Below are positions 22,916-31,384 of a stretch of 64,000 nt of DNA, one piece after another. Position 1 is the first letter of the stretch, and every line of letters begins with the position of its first letter. Location: positions 85,015 to 149,014 of the forward strand of contig CAKRZR010000006.1 of the NCBI GenBank assembly GCA_934433485.1. The letters run 5' to 3'. The translations under genes and the position numbers were made by a program. The stretch is from an uncultured Eubacteriales bacterium (GTDB lineage Bacteria > Bacillota > Clostridia > Oscillospirales > CAG-272). The notes under the pieces were generated by a model. It had not been told where the DNA came from, did not search any database, and saw nothing but the letters and a program-made list of their open reading frames with translations.

Positions 22916-25216
22916 ATGCACGCGCGTATACGGGCGATCTATGCCGTTGTCGGGGAAAACGGAATCGTCTTGCTGCTTTTTGGCTTTTACATCGGCGTGT
23001 CTGTCCTCGCCTGCCTGAACACCGCCTGTCGGATCGCGTTTCTTGCGGCGCCATGCGTCATCGGCAGCGGAATGGTGCTTGGACGGCGCGTTTTGCAGGC
23101 GCGGGAACGGTATTTTGCGCTTATTATCTGCGCGGCGTGCGTTCTCTCCGGACTGTTCTCGCTCGGTTATCACGATCTGTACCGTGCCTCGTACACAAAA
23201 TCGGTGGGCGAAACGTACACGGGCGAGGGCGTGGTGCTCGATATCTACGCGGAGAATGTCTATGGCGGGAGCTATCTTGTGCGCTTCTCGGACGATGTGC
23301 ACCGGCTGCCGTATACGATGCTTCTCACAACGGAGAACGCGTGCGGCTGGCAGTACGGAGAGCGCATCCGCGGCAGTGTCACGGTGGAGGAATGGACGGA
23401 GAACGATGGCTTTTCGACGGAGCGGTATTACGGCGCAAAGGGAGCGGTCGTATCCTGTACCACAGCGGATGCGCTCTCCGTCGGCAGCCGCGCCGTCACA
23501 CCGCGTCTGTGGCTCAGACAGTGGAGGCGCCATCTGGCGTCGCTTTTGTCCGCGCATGTGCGGGATGAGGGACTGAGCGCGGCGGTTTTCCTTGGCGATC
23601 GCAGCGGTCTTTCCGCTTCCACAAAGCTCTGGTTCCGTCGCCTGGGTATCTACCATCTGCTCGCCGTCAGCGGGACCCATCTCGGCATCCTCATAAACGG
23701 CACGGAGCGCGTTCTCAAGGGGAAAAAGTATACGCCAAAGGTGCGCTCCCTCGGCGGGATGGCAGTCTGCCTTTTCTATATGGCGCTGACCGGATTCGCG
23801 GCGTCCGTGCTGCGTGCCGGATGCATGTACATCCTCGCACAGGTGTTTCGGCTGCGGGACGCGAAGATCCGCGGTGTGTACGCGCTGGCGCTGTCGGCAA
23901 CCGGGATCGTGCTGGTTTCACCGGGCGCGGTGTGGGATATCGGATTGCAGCTGTCGGTATGCGCCGTTGTAGGGTGCTATCTGTTCATCGCCCTGTTCGC
24001 GAGACACCGCCGTCTGCGTCTGTGGATTGCGGGCAGACCGGCGGAAACCAAACGCGGCAAGCGTCTGCGGCGGCTGCGTCAAAACGTGCTTTCCACGATG
24101 GCGATGACGGTGCTTGTGACTGTGGTGATGCTGCCGCTGTCGTGCCTGTATTTCGGTGAGATCTCCCTTGTGGGCTTTCTGGCGAATCTTTTCTATATTC
24201 CGGCGGTCACGGGGCAGATTTGTCTGACCATCGCGTATCTCGTGTTCTATCCGCTCCGCCTTGCCATCACGCCGCTTGCCGCCGTGATCGAGGGATATAC
24301 GAGACTCATTCTCGCACCGGCGAAGGCGATTGCCGGGGTACGCGGGATCTGTGTTTCACTCGCGTATCCGGGCATGTGGCTGTGGCTGCCGGCGCTCTTT
24401 GCCCTGACCTGCCTGCTGCCGTATGTGCCGGGCAAGTCGGTGCGCAAGAGCGGACGGCGGTTCTATGCCCTGTACACAGGCGCGCTATGCCTGTTTGCCG
24501 CTTATATCGCCGTCTGCCGGATCGTGACCGCGTCGCAGAATGTGCTCGTATATGAAAACGCCGGGGTGCGGGAGGGCTTTGTGGTGCAGAGCGCAGGCAG
24601 AGTCACCGTGGTCGATGTGTCCGACGGGACATATACGTTCACCGAACATCTGATCCATGGCGCGCGAAGCCGGTACGCCGTCGAGATCGAGGGGTATTGC
24701 CTGACGCACTACCACAAGCGGCACGTCGCGTCGTTCACCCGGCTGGTCGGCGACAACGTCGTGTACGGGCTGTATCTGCCGCAGCCGCAGACGGAGGAGG
24801 AATGGACGGTGTACCGCAGTCTGACCGACGTCGCGGCGCAGTACGGGATCCCGGTGACGACGTTTGCACGGGAGATCACGTTCGGCGAAATACAGCTTAC
24901 CCTGGCGGCGCGTACCTATCTGTCCCGCAGCACCCATCCAATCACCGCCGCGCGATTTGCAGCGGACGAAACCGTAGTCGCGTACGGCTCGTCGTCGTGG
25001 AACCAGGGAGACGAGATCGCGGCACAGTGGTTTGACACCGCGGACGTCCTCATTTTCGGTGCGCATTCCCCGGTATACAAAAAGCCGTTTGCGCTCGCAC
25101 GGGAGGACGAACCGTACGCCGTGGTCTGGAACGGAAAGTCAGCGGAATACGGCGAGGCGATCCCGGCAGAGCATATCGTGTATGACACACGGGAATATGT
25201 GGTGCGGATGCGATAA
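22916..25216 (+). CDS. comEC: ComEC/Rec2-family competence DNA channel protein
   Basis: 766 residues from ATG 22916 (GGAGGG, spacing 7). N-terminal hydrophobic segments, a DUF4131-like extracellular part (about 90-215), then the 'Competence' membrane domain with the signature 'LLAVSGTHLGIL' and several helices to about residue 545. The C-terminal domain is metallo-beta-lactamase-like, but its motif reads 'THYHKRHV' where HxHxDH is expected; the Asp ligand is Arg. In the family this channel takes up single-stranded DNA. Other competence genes are not in the window. Confidence 0.9.
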   Translation: MHARIRAIYAVVGENGIVLLLFGFYIGVSVLACLNTACRIAFLAAPCVIGSGMVLGRRVLQARERYFALIICAACVLSGLFSLGYHDLYRASYTKSVGETYTGEGVVLDIYAENVYGGSYLVRFSDDVHRLPYTMLLTTENACGWQYGERIRGSVTVEEWTENDGFSTERYYGAKGAVVSCTTADALSVGSRAVTPRLWLRQWRRHLASLLSAHVRDEGLSAAVFLGDRSGLSASTKLWFRRLGIYHLLAVSGTHLGILINGTERVLKGKKYTPKVRSLGGMAVCLFYMALTGFAASVLRAGCMYILAQVFRLRDAKIRGVYALALSATGIVLVSPGAVWDIGLQLSVCAVVGCYLFIALFARHRRLRLWIAGRPAETKRGKRLRRLRQNVLSTMAMTVLVTVVMLPLSCLYFGEISLVGFLANLFYIPAVTGQICLTIAYLVFYPLRLAITPLAAVIEGYTRLILAPAKAIAGVRGICVSLAYPGMWLWLPALFALTCLLPYVPGKSVRKSGRRFYALYTGALCLFAAYIAVCRIVTASQNVLVYENAGVREGFVVQSAGRVTVVDVSDGTYTFTEHLIHGARSRYAVEIEGYCLTHYHKRHVASFTRLVGDNVVYGLYLPQPQTEEEWTVYRSLTDVAAQYGIPVTTFAREITFGEIQLTLAARTYLSRSTHPITAARFAADETVVAYGSSSWNQGDEIAAQWFDTADVLIFGAHSPVYKKPFALAREDEPYAVVWNGKSAEYGEAIPAEHIVYDTREYVVRMR

Positions 25217-25332
25217 TACGCTGGAGCATGCAGCATTGCGTCATCAGAGAAACGAGCAACCTGGTTCGGACATACGTAACGAGATGCAGCATGCACTGTG
25301 CTGCGGGTGAGAAAATACCATTTCTGATAAAA

Positions 25333-25378
25333 CACACGCGGCATTCCGTCCCGCAAACGGCTGCCGCGTGTACTTTTT
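25333..25378 (+). terminator. Terminator after comEC
   Basis: ACACGCGGCA pairs perfectly with TGCCGCGTGT, followed by ACTTTTT. The convergent DUF1294 gene ends at 25377. Confidence 0.8.
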
Positions 25379-25673
25379 ATGTGTGCCAGAGCAGATACAA
25401 AAGCGACCCGTGCAGCAGTGTGAACACCGGCAGGGTCAGCATGAATTTGGCATGGCGGGTCTTGTGGCGGACAAAGAGCATACAAAGCAGCATCACAGGC
25501 GCGCCGCCCACGGCACCGATTGCGAGAAGCCACGCCTCCGGGATCCGCCAGCGGTGGGATTTGGCTCTACGCTTGTCCGAGATCGTACACCACAGGGCAA
25601 GGATGCTCCAGAGCCCGTACCAGACAAGGGCGACGCAGCGGAGCGTATCGGCGTATGGGGAAAGCAGGTTCAT
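25377..25673 (-). CDS. DUF1294 membrane protein
   Basis: 98 residues from ATG 25673 (GGAG, spacing 9), overlapping the rnhA stop by ATGA. Three hydrophobic helices and the family motif '[45 protein letters not shown]', in which the K-A-x-x-x-x-x-RI-x-E and GG-x-x-G blocks are conserved. The function of DUF1294 is unknown; it is small and integral to the membrane. Confidence 0.88.
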   Translation of the reverse strand: MNLLSPYADTLRCVALVWYGLWSILALWCTISDKRRAKSHRWRIPEAWLLAIGAVGGAPVMLLCMLFVRHKTRHAKFMLTLPVFTLLHGSLLYLLWHT

Positions 25674-26107
25674 CGATACTTCTCCGCTTCCGCCTGTGCC
25701 ATCGTGTCGCACCGCTCGTTGTAGGGATGACCGGCGTGCCCCTTGACCCAGCAGAACGTCACCGCGTGCTTTTCACAGAGCGAGAGGAGCGCGTCCCACA
25801 GATCGGGATTCAGAGCCGCGGAGCCGTCTCCCTTTTTCCAGCCGCGCTTTTTCCACGATTTCGCCCAGCCTTTGCCCATGCCGTCGCAGACATACCGCGA
25901 ATCCGAGGTCAGCTTTACCCGACACGGCTCCCGCAGTGCCTCCAGGGCGCGGATCACGGCGGTCAGCTCCATCCGATTGTTTGTGGTATCCGCCTCTCCG
26001 CCGCACATTTCCTTTTCCTTCCCGCGATAGACGAGCACCGCGCCCCAACCGCCCGGCCCCGGATTTTTCTTGCACGAGCCATCCGTATAAATCTCCACTT
26101 CCTTCAT
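25670..26107 (-). CDS. rnhA: Ribonuclease HI
   Basis: 145 residues. '[20 protein letters not shown]' carries the first catalytic Asp, '[13 protein letters not shown]' the Glu, 'LTSDSRYV' the second Asp, and '[15 protein letters not shown]' the His and last Asp. It removes RNA from RNA-DNA hybrids. Length is normal. ATG 26107 has GGAGG upstream, behind a near-perfect sigma-A promoter. Confidence 0.96.
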   Translation of the reverse strand: MKEVEIYTDGSCKKNPGPGGWGAVLVYRGKEKEMCGGEADTTNNRMELTAVIRALEALREPCRVKLTSDSRYVCDGMGKGWAKSWKKRGWKKGDGSAALNPDLWDALLSLCEKHAVTFCWVKGHAGHPYNERCDTMAQAEAEKYR

Positions 26108-26138
26108 CGTTATCCTCCGCTGGTTTTCTATATCGGAC

Positions 26139-26167
26139 AGTATACCATACCGCGCGCGGAATGTCAA
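26139..26167 (-). promoter_or_regulatory. Promoter of rnhA
   Basis: Minus-strand TTGACA (26167-26162), 17-base spacer, TATACT (26144-26139), 32 bases before the start codon. Confidence 0.85.
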
Positions 26168-26249
26168 GGTAGAGAAATCTGCACACCACGGCAACAGCAT
26201 TTACTTTCCACTGTGCCGAGGTAAAGAAGTTGCGAAAGGTTATCTGATC

Positions 26250-26293
26250 GTTTGTAAAACTTGAAGTTTGTAAAACTTGAAGTTTGTAAAACT
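26250..26293. repeat. Tandem 16-base repeat
   Basis: GTTTGTAAAACTTGAA occurs at 26250-26265 and 26266-26281, and a third, shortened copy follows (26282-26293). It lies in the 450-base intergenic stretch 26,108-26,558, which contains no gene. Confidence 0.85.
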
Positions 26294-26332
26294 GACGCAC
26301 TGGAATTGCACAAACGATATCCATTTTATCCC

Positions 26333-26403
26333 AGATAAAAAGTTTTTGAAGGGGTTTGGGGAAGCTTTTTTCAAAAAGTTTCCCCAAGTCCGTTTCCCCC
26401 AAT
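26333..26403. repeat. Intergenic hairpin repeat, divergent member of dispersed family
   Basis: On the minus strand it starts GGGGGAAACGGACTTGGGGAAAC and ends CAAAAACTTTTTAT, sharing the G-run start and CAAAAACTTTT end with the repeats at 40.0, 42.5 and 61.3 kb. An inner hairpin TTTGGGGAAGC.../...AAACTTTTTG... is also present. The orientation is the same as at trkH and lepA, but no gene stop is next to it. Confidence 0.5.
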
Positions 26404-26468
26404 AGTAAATTCTGTTGCCCCGATCCGGCGGAAAAATTCGATTTGTCCCGCAAATTGTCCGAAGCCTA

Positions 26469-26496
26469 TTGAATTTACCGGAATTTATGGTATACT
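26469..26496 (+). promoter_or_regulatory. Promoter of the GDSL-TIM-PmoA operon
   Basis: TTGAAT (26469-26474), 16-base spacer, TATACT (26491-26496), about 60 bases upstream of the first start. Confidence 0.6.
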
Positions 26497-26558
26497 ATAG
26501 CAAACGGAATATTGAAATCTGTCCGAAAACGGACATGCATACAACAGGAGGCAAGCTT

Positions 26559-27215
26559 ATGTTATTTGAAAATGGCGACAGAATCGTGTTCACCGGCGAT
26601 TCCACCACCGACAACGGACGCGGCAGACCGGTCGGCGAAGGACTGTGGGACGGCGTCGGCAGCGGCTATGTGCGCGTGATAGAGAACATTCTCAACGTCG
26701 TGTATCCCGACCGTCTGTACTGGATCTCCAACACCGGTGTCAGCGGCAATACGACCCGCGATCTGCACGACCGCTGGCAGAACGACGTCATGGCGCTCAA
26801 GCCCGACTGGGTCAGCGTGATGATCGGCGTGAACGACATCTGGCGCCGCTTCGACTGCCCGGCGATCACGACCTCGCACGTATACGCCGCGGAATATAAG
26901 GATCTTCTGTCGAAAATGATGGAGCGCACGCTGCCCACCGTCAAGGGCATGATCCTCCTCTCCCCCTACTACATCGAATCGAACCGCGAGGACAGCATGC
27001 GCATGGCGGTCGATGAATATATCGGCATCTGCTCGGACGTGGCGAAGAAGTACAATACCGTGTTCGTCAACCTCCAGCGCGCCTTTGACGATTATCTCGT
27101 GTACCGCCACTCCTCCTACATCGCGTGGGACAGAGTCCATCCCGGTCCGATCGGCTCCACCATCATCGCCCGCGAATTCCTGAAGGCGGTGGGGATCGAC
27201 CGTTCATTTCTGTAA
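26559..27215 (+). CDS. SGNH/GDSL-family esterase
   Basis: 218 residues from ATG 26559 (AGGAGG, spacing 8). 'VFTGDSTTD' has the nucleophile Ser15, 'NTGVSGNTTRDL' the Gly block, 'MIGVNDIW' the Asn block, and 'WDRVHPGPIG' the Asp...His pair. The family removes acyl groups, often acetyl, from polysaccharides. There is no signal peptide, so it acts in the cytoplasm. It is first in a three-gene operon with two sugar-related proteins. Confidence 0.9.
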   Translation: MLFENGDRIVFTGDSTTDNGRGRPVGEGLWDGVGSGYVRVIENILNVVYPDRLYWISNTGVSGNTTRDLHDRWQNDVMALKPDWVSVMIGVNDIWRRFDCPAITTSHVYAAEYKDLLSKMMERTLPTVKGMILLSPYYIESNREDSMRMAVDEYIGICSDVAKKYNTVFVNLQRAFDDYLVYRHSSYIAWDRVHPGPIGSTIIAREFLKAVGIDRSFL

Positions 27216-27227
27216 GGAGGCGCACGG

Positions 27228-28067
27228 ATGGTACAATTTGGCTGCTGTCTCCCGGGCGGATCGTTCATGCCGGAGGGCGTCGCCGCGGTGCCCCAGTCCC
27301 CGGCGGATTCCCTTGTCGCGAAGTGCCGCTACATCCTTGAGACCGGATTTGACTTCACGGAGGTCGCGGGCGGGATGCTTGTCGGACTGGACGACGCGGG
27401 CTGGAGAATGGTCTTATCCGAGAATGAAAAAAGCTCCCTCGGACTCCGCGCGGCAAACAGTCTCTTCCCGAAGGAGCTGAAAATGGGCGATCCGACGGCG
27501 GATCGGGATGCGCAGAGAGCGTATATCCGCCAGCTCGTCGATCGGTTCGTGCCGCTGGGGATCCGCTACGCGGTATTCGGAAGCGGTGTGGCAAGAAGCA
27601 TCCCGGACGGCGTATCGCGGGCAGACGGCATTGCGGCGCTCCGGCGGTTCATGGGCGATTTTGCGGATTACGCCTACGCCTGCGGCGTCACACTGGTGAT
27701 CGAGCCGCTGCGCAAAAAGGAAACCAACGTCTACGTCACGGTCCCGGAAACCGCGGCGGAGGTCCGCGCCTTGGCCAATCCCGGGATCCGTCTTTTGTGC
27801 GACGCGTTCCATATGGCGGAGGAGGGGACCCCGGCGGACGCGGTGCTCGCGGCGGGAGAGCTGATCCTGCACTGTCACATGGCGGAGGCACCGGATCGCA
27901 CCTGTCCTGGCAGATTTACGACCGGCGATCCGCAGTACAACCGGGATTTCGCGCACTGCCTGAACCGGATCGGCTATACGGGCGGTGTGTCGGCGGAATG
28001 CGGCTTTGACGATTTCAGGACGGATGTGCCGCAGATCCTCGCGTACCTGCGGGAGATTTTCGCGTAA
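27228..28067 (+). CDS. Sugar phosphate isomerase/epimerase-like TIM barrel protein
   Basis: 279 residues. The AP-endonuclease-2-like TIM barrel is shown by 'LVIEPLRKKETNVYVTVPETAAEV', 'LLCDAFHMAEEG', 'LHCHMAEAPDR' and 'VSAECGFDDF', which give the metal-binding Glu, Asp, His and Glu set. Substrate is not predictable. Start ATG 27228 follows AAGGAGG by eight bases. It lies 12 bases behind the GDSL gene. Confidence 0.85.
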   Translation: MVQFGCCLPGGSFMPEGVAAVPQSPADSLVAKCRYILETGFDFTEVAGGMLVGLDDAGWRMVLSENEKSSLGLRAANSLFPKELKMGDPTADRDAQRAYIRQLVDRFVPLGIRYAVFGSGVARSIPDGVSRADGIAALRRFMGDFADYAYACGVTLVIEPLRKKETNVYVTVPETAAEVRALANPGIRLLCDAFHMAEEGTPADAVLAAGELILHCHMAEAPDRTCPGRFTTGDPQYNRDFAHCLNRIGYTGGVSAECGFDDFRTDVPQILAYLREIFA

Positions 28068-28082
28068 ATTCGAGGTATATAC

Positions 28083-29123
28083 ATGGATAAGCTTCTCTAT
28101 ACGGCAAAAACAGCCCTGCGGGAGGATCCGGTGCGTCTGTCCGGCACGCTTCCCGACGGCTGTGACGCGCTTATGGCCGCAGACGGCAGAGCGTTCCCGG
28201 CGCAGAATACGGAAGACGGCGTGACGGCGATTCTGACCTGTGCGGCGGACGAGGCGCTGATCCTCACCCCCGGAATCTCGGATTTTCCGAAAATGCACCT
28301 GGCGACGGGGGCGGATTGTCTGGCGATCGAGCGGTGCGGTGCGGTCATCGGCGGGTATTACTGGGATCACGCGATCTGGAAGCCGTATTTCGGACCGATC
28401 TGCGACGACGCGGGCCATCCCTTCACCCGGATCGATTTTTCGGCGAAGGAGCATCCGCACCACCGTTCCGTCTATATCGCGGTCGGGGACGTAAACGGTG
28501 TGGATGTGTGGAACGAGCCGGCGGACTGCGGCATCGTGCGGGTCGAGCGGCTCGACGATGTGGTCTGCGGCGCGGCGTTCACATCCTTCACGGCACACAA
28601 TCTCTGGACGGATCACGCCGAGACGCCCCTTCTGCGCGAGACGACGACGTATACGATGTACAACCAGTCCGACGCGTGCCGGATGCTCGATATCGCGGTG
28701 ACGTTTACGGCGGATTTCGGAAAAGTCGAGTTCGGCGCGACCAAGGAGGCAGGACCGCTCGGGATCCGGATGCGGGACGAGCTGCGTGCGGATAAGGGTA
28801 CCGGACGGATCACCAATGCCCGCGGCGAAAAAACGGAGGCGGAATGCTGGGGTCACGAGGCACAGTGGTGCGATTATACCGGGACGCTGCCGTTCGGCAC
28901 GATGGGTGTCGCGGCGTTCGACCATCCGGACAACGAGCGGTATCCGACCGCGTGGCACGTGCGGGATTACGGCCTGTTCGCGGCGAACAACCTCTACTTC
29001 AAGGGCGGACTCACGATCGCGGCAGGAAAAAGCCTGACGTATCGGTTCCGCATCCTCTTCCACAGAGCGGAGATGACGGCGGAGGAGCTCGCGGGAAAGT
29101 ACGCGCGGTATATCGAAAAATAA
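28083..29123 (+). CDS. PmoA-like (DUF6807) family protein
   Basis: 346 residues. The signature 'FTRIDFSAKEHPHHRSVYIAVGDVNGVDVW' matches the PmoA/DUF6807 family (W-x-x-x-FGPI...HPHHRS). Those beta-sandwich proteins occur in carbohydrate-use loci, and a role in sugar oxidation or binding is suspected. ATG 28083 has GAGGT upstream. It lacks a signal peptide. It is last in the operon and followed by a terminator. Confidence 0.8.
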   Translation: MDKLLYTAKTALREDPVRLSGTLPDGCDALMAADGRAFPAQNTEDGVTAILTCAADEALILTPGISDFPKMHLATGADCLAIERCGAVIGGYYWDHAIWKPYFGPICDDAGHPFTRIDFSAKEHPHHRSVYIAVGDVNGVDVWNEPADCGIVRVERLDDVVCGAAFTSFTAHNLWTDHAETPLLRETTTYTMYNQSDACRMLDIAVTFTADFGKVEFGATKEAGPLGIRMRDELRADKGTGRITNARGEKTEAECWGHEAQWCDYTGTLPFGTMGVAAFDHPDNERYPTAWHVRDYGLFAANNLYFKGGLTIAAGKSLTYRFRILFHRAEMTAEELAGKYARYIEK

Positions 29124-29130
29124 CACGGAA

Positions 29131-29163
29131 AAGGGACTGTCGTGCATGGCAGTCCCCTTTTTT
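29131..29163 (+). terminator. Terminator of the GDSL-TIM-PmoA operon
   Basis: GGGACTG (29133-29139) pairs with CAGTCCC (29150-29156), followed by six Ts. Confidence 0.85.
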
Positions 29164-29294
29164 GTCGCATATGCACGTCGTATGCTGTCCCACACATCCG
29201 TCAAAATGCCCAATTCGCGTGGGTACGATTTACACAAAACGCCGAAATGCATAAAAAACGCAAAGTTAAAGTTGTCACTATTGTGGCGAACCTA

Positions 29295-29323
29295 TTGACA
29301 TTGTTCAAAAACTATTGTATACT
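29295..29323 (+). promoter_or_regulatory. Promoter of the first solute-binding protein gene
   Basis: TTGACA (29295-29300), 17-base spacer, TATACT (29318-29323); a near-consensus sigma-A promoter 63 bases before the start codon. Confidence 0.85.
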
Positions 29324-29386
29324 ACGTATGATCAAGGCGTTCTCCGGATTGCCAATCCCCAAAGAACGCGATAATAGGAGCCCACT

Positions 29387-30889
29387 ATGAAACGTAGAAT
29401 TTTCACACTGCTGCTCTGCGCGCTTCTCGTCGCGCCGACACTGCTCTCCTGCTCCAGCGGTGAGACAAAGGAAACCGATACAACTGCCAATCCTGCCGAA
29501 AACGCAACGGAAACCGAGACCGAAACGGAAGCACTGTCTGAATATGAGAAACGCCAGCTCATCTCCGACGACCTCGCGGACAATGATTTCGGTGGACGCG
29601 ATTTCCGGGTGCTGACCACCTCGCACGATACCTACGACGCCGTGACCTTTGAGATCGTGGCGGAGGAGCTGACCGGCGACGCCTGCAACGACGCGGTATA
29701 CAACCGGAATCTGGAGATTGAGAACCGATTCAACACAAAGGTCACCTGCAACACGGAAAAGGAACCGTACAATGTGATCAAGACCGCCGTAACCGCGGGT
29801 ACGGATGACTATGATCTTGTCGGTACCTACAATTTCCAGGTCTACCATTTGATCTCCGCGGAAGCGGTTATGAACTGGATGGAGGTGCCGCACGTCAATC
29901 TGGAAAAACCGTGGCACAACGCGCTGGCGAACAAAAACGCGACGATCAACAACCGTCTGTATGCCATTTGCTCTGACCTCTCCATTACGTCCATGACGTA
30001 TACCTACGCTACTTTCTTCAATATTGAAATGATGGAAGGCTATGGTTATCCGGCAGAGGATCTGTATGATCTCGTGCGCGAGGGAAAATGGACGATTGAC
30101 AAGCTGTCTGAGATGGTTGCCGGCATGTATAAAGATGTCAACGGCGACGGCAAGAAGGACAAGGACGATATCTATGGCTACGGCTATCAGATTACCAACC
30201 CCGCCGACGTATGGCTGACGGCATTCGATCAGCCGATATTCACTATGAACGATGACAACAGCTACAGCATCAACTTCATGAGTGAAAAAACCGCCTCGAT
30301 CATTGAAAAGCTCGTTGATTTCCACTATAACAATCCGGGCGTGTTCCTGCCGCCGACCCAGTATGACGAGCAGACCTACTTCTTAAACGGTCAGTTCGCA
30401 ATGGCGCCGCTGCGGTTCCACTGCGCGTACACAAAGCTGCGTGACATGGAGGATCCGTATTCCATGCTGCCGTATCCGAAGTGGGATGAAGCGCAGAGTG
30501 CGTACTATACGAACGCGGATGACAAATTTACGGCGTTTATGATCCCGCTGACGGCGTACAACAATATCGATTTTGTCGGCACAATCTTTGAGGCACTGTC
30601 TGCTATCAGCTATAAGAAGGTGTATCCGGAGTATTACGATGTCGCGCTGAAGGGCAAATACGCCACCGACTCCAATACCGCGGAGATGATCGACCTCATC
30701 ATGGAGGGACGCAATTTCGATTTCACGTTCCAGTTTGGGGAAACCTACTTCCAGCGGCTGCCGTACATGATCCGCGAGCTGATTTCCGCGAAGAATACCA
30801 ACCTCGCGTCCAAGTACGATACCGCCGCCAAGAAGCTCTTTACCCAGATCGACGAAAAGCTCCTGCCGCTTTACGGTGTGGAGAAATAA
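29387..30889 (+). CDS. Extracellular solute-binding lipoprotein
   Basis: 500 residues. A signal peptide ends in a lipobox (TLLSCSS, Cys22), followed by a Thr/Glu-rich linker. The mature part resembles family 1 solute-binding proteins, with 'WMEVPHVNLEKPWHN', a Ca-binding-like 'DVNGDGKKDKDDIYGYGYQ' and 'FAMAPLRFHCAYTKLRDMEDPYSMLPYPKWDEAQ'. Likely sugar or oligosaccharide binding. No ABC permease or ATPase is adjacent. A paralogue lies at 32964-34436. ATG follows AGGAG. A terminator follows it, so it is monocistronic. Confidence 0.88.
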   Translation: MKRRIFTLLLCALLVAPTLLSCSSGETKETDTTANPAENATETETETEALSEYEKRQLISDDLADNDFGGRDFRVLTTSHDTYDAVTFEIVAEELTGDACNDAVYNRNLEIENRFNTKVTCNTEKEPYNVIKTAVTAGTDDYDLVGTYNFQVYHLISAEAVMNWMEVPHVNLEKPWHNALANKNATINNRLYAICSDLSITSMTYTYATFFNIEMMEGYGYPAEDLYDLVREGKWTIDKLSEMVAGMYKDVNGDGKKDKDDIYGYGYQITNPADVWLTAFDQPIFTMNDDNSYSINFMSEKTASIIEKLVDFHYNNPGVFLPPTQYDEQTYFLNGQFAMAPLRFHCAYTKLRDMEDPYSMLPYPKWDEAQSAYYTNADDKFTAFMIPLTAYNNIDFVGTIFEALSAISYKKVYPEYYDVALKGKYATDSNTAEMIDLIMEGRNFDFTFQFGETYFQRLPYMIRELISAKNTNLASKYDTAAKKLFTQIDEKLLPLYGVEK

Positions 30890-30979
30890 CCCACGTTTGT
30901 GAGGGAAAGTGCACAGCGGAGCATTGCCTCTTCATGATTACCTCCTTTCTTTTCCAAAGGCTCTCTTTGGGGGCTAAGG

Positions 30980-31021
30980 AAAAAATACCGGATATGCGCG
31001 TGCGTGTCTCCGGTATTTTTT
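30980..31021 (+). terminator. Terminator after the first solute-binding protein gene
   Basis: AAAAAATACCGG pairs perfectly with CCGGTATTTTTT (12-base arms) around 18 bases. Confidence 0.9.
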
Positions 31022-31031
31022 CGTCTCCGTC

Positions 31032-31060
31032 TTGATTTTCCCGCCGCGATATGGTATACT
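31032..31060 (+). promoter_or_regulatory. Promoter of ACT/UPF0210 operon
   Basis: TTGATT (31032-31037), 17-base spacer, TATACT (31055-31060), 36 bases before the start. Confidence 0.75.
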
Positions 31061-31096
31061 TCTGCTATACACCATCGTTCCGGAGGATACAGAAAA

Positions 31097-31366
31097 ATGA
31101 AAGCCGTTATCACCGTCGTCGGTTATGACACAGTCGGGATTCTTGCCAAGGTTGCCGCCGTATGCGCGGAAAACAACGCCAACATCATCGACGTGACGCA
31201 GTCCGTTATGAAGGAAATGTTCACCATGGTCATGCTCGTGGACATCACCGAGCTGAAAAACGATTTCGCCGCCATGCAGCAGGCTCTATACGCGCTCGGC
31301 GACCAGATCGGGATGAAGATCCACGTCATGCACGAGGAAATTTTTGAGTCTATGCACCATATCTGA
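31097..31366 (+). CDS. ACT-domain protein (UPF0237 type)
   Basis: 89 residues: a single ACT domain with 'AVITVVGYDTVGILAKVAAVCAENNANIIDVTQSV', the standard ligand-binding loop of that fold. Small ACT proteins of this type probably sense amino acids. ATG 31097 behind GGAGG. It is directly followed by the UPF0210 gene, an arrangement conserved in many Firmicutes and suggesting joint function. Confidence 0.92.
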   Translation: MKAVITVVGYDTVGILAKVAAVCAENNANIIDVTQSVMKEMFTMVMLVDITELKNDFAAMQQALYALGDQIGMKIHVMHEEIFESMHHI

Positions 31367-31384
31367 GGCAGGGCGGGGAATACA

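Noticed and set aside
27414..29252. 612-codon minus-strand frame
   Set aside because: Antisense to the TIM-barrel and PmoA-like genes, which have ribosome binding sites and family motifs; Arg/Val-rich shadow.
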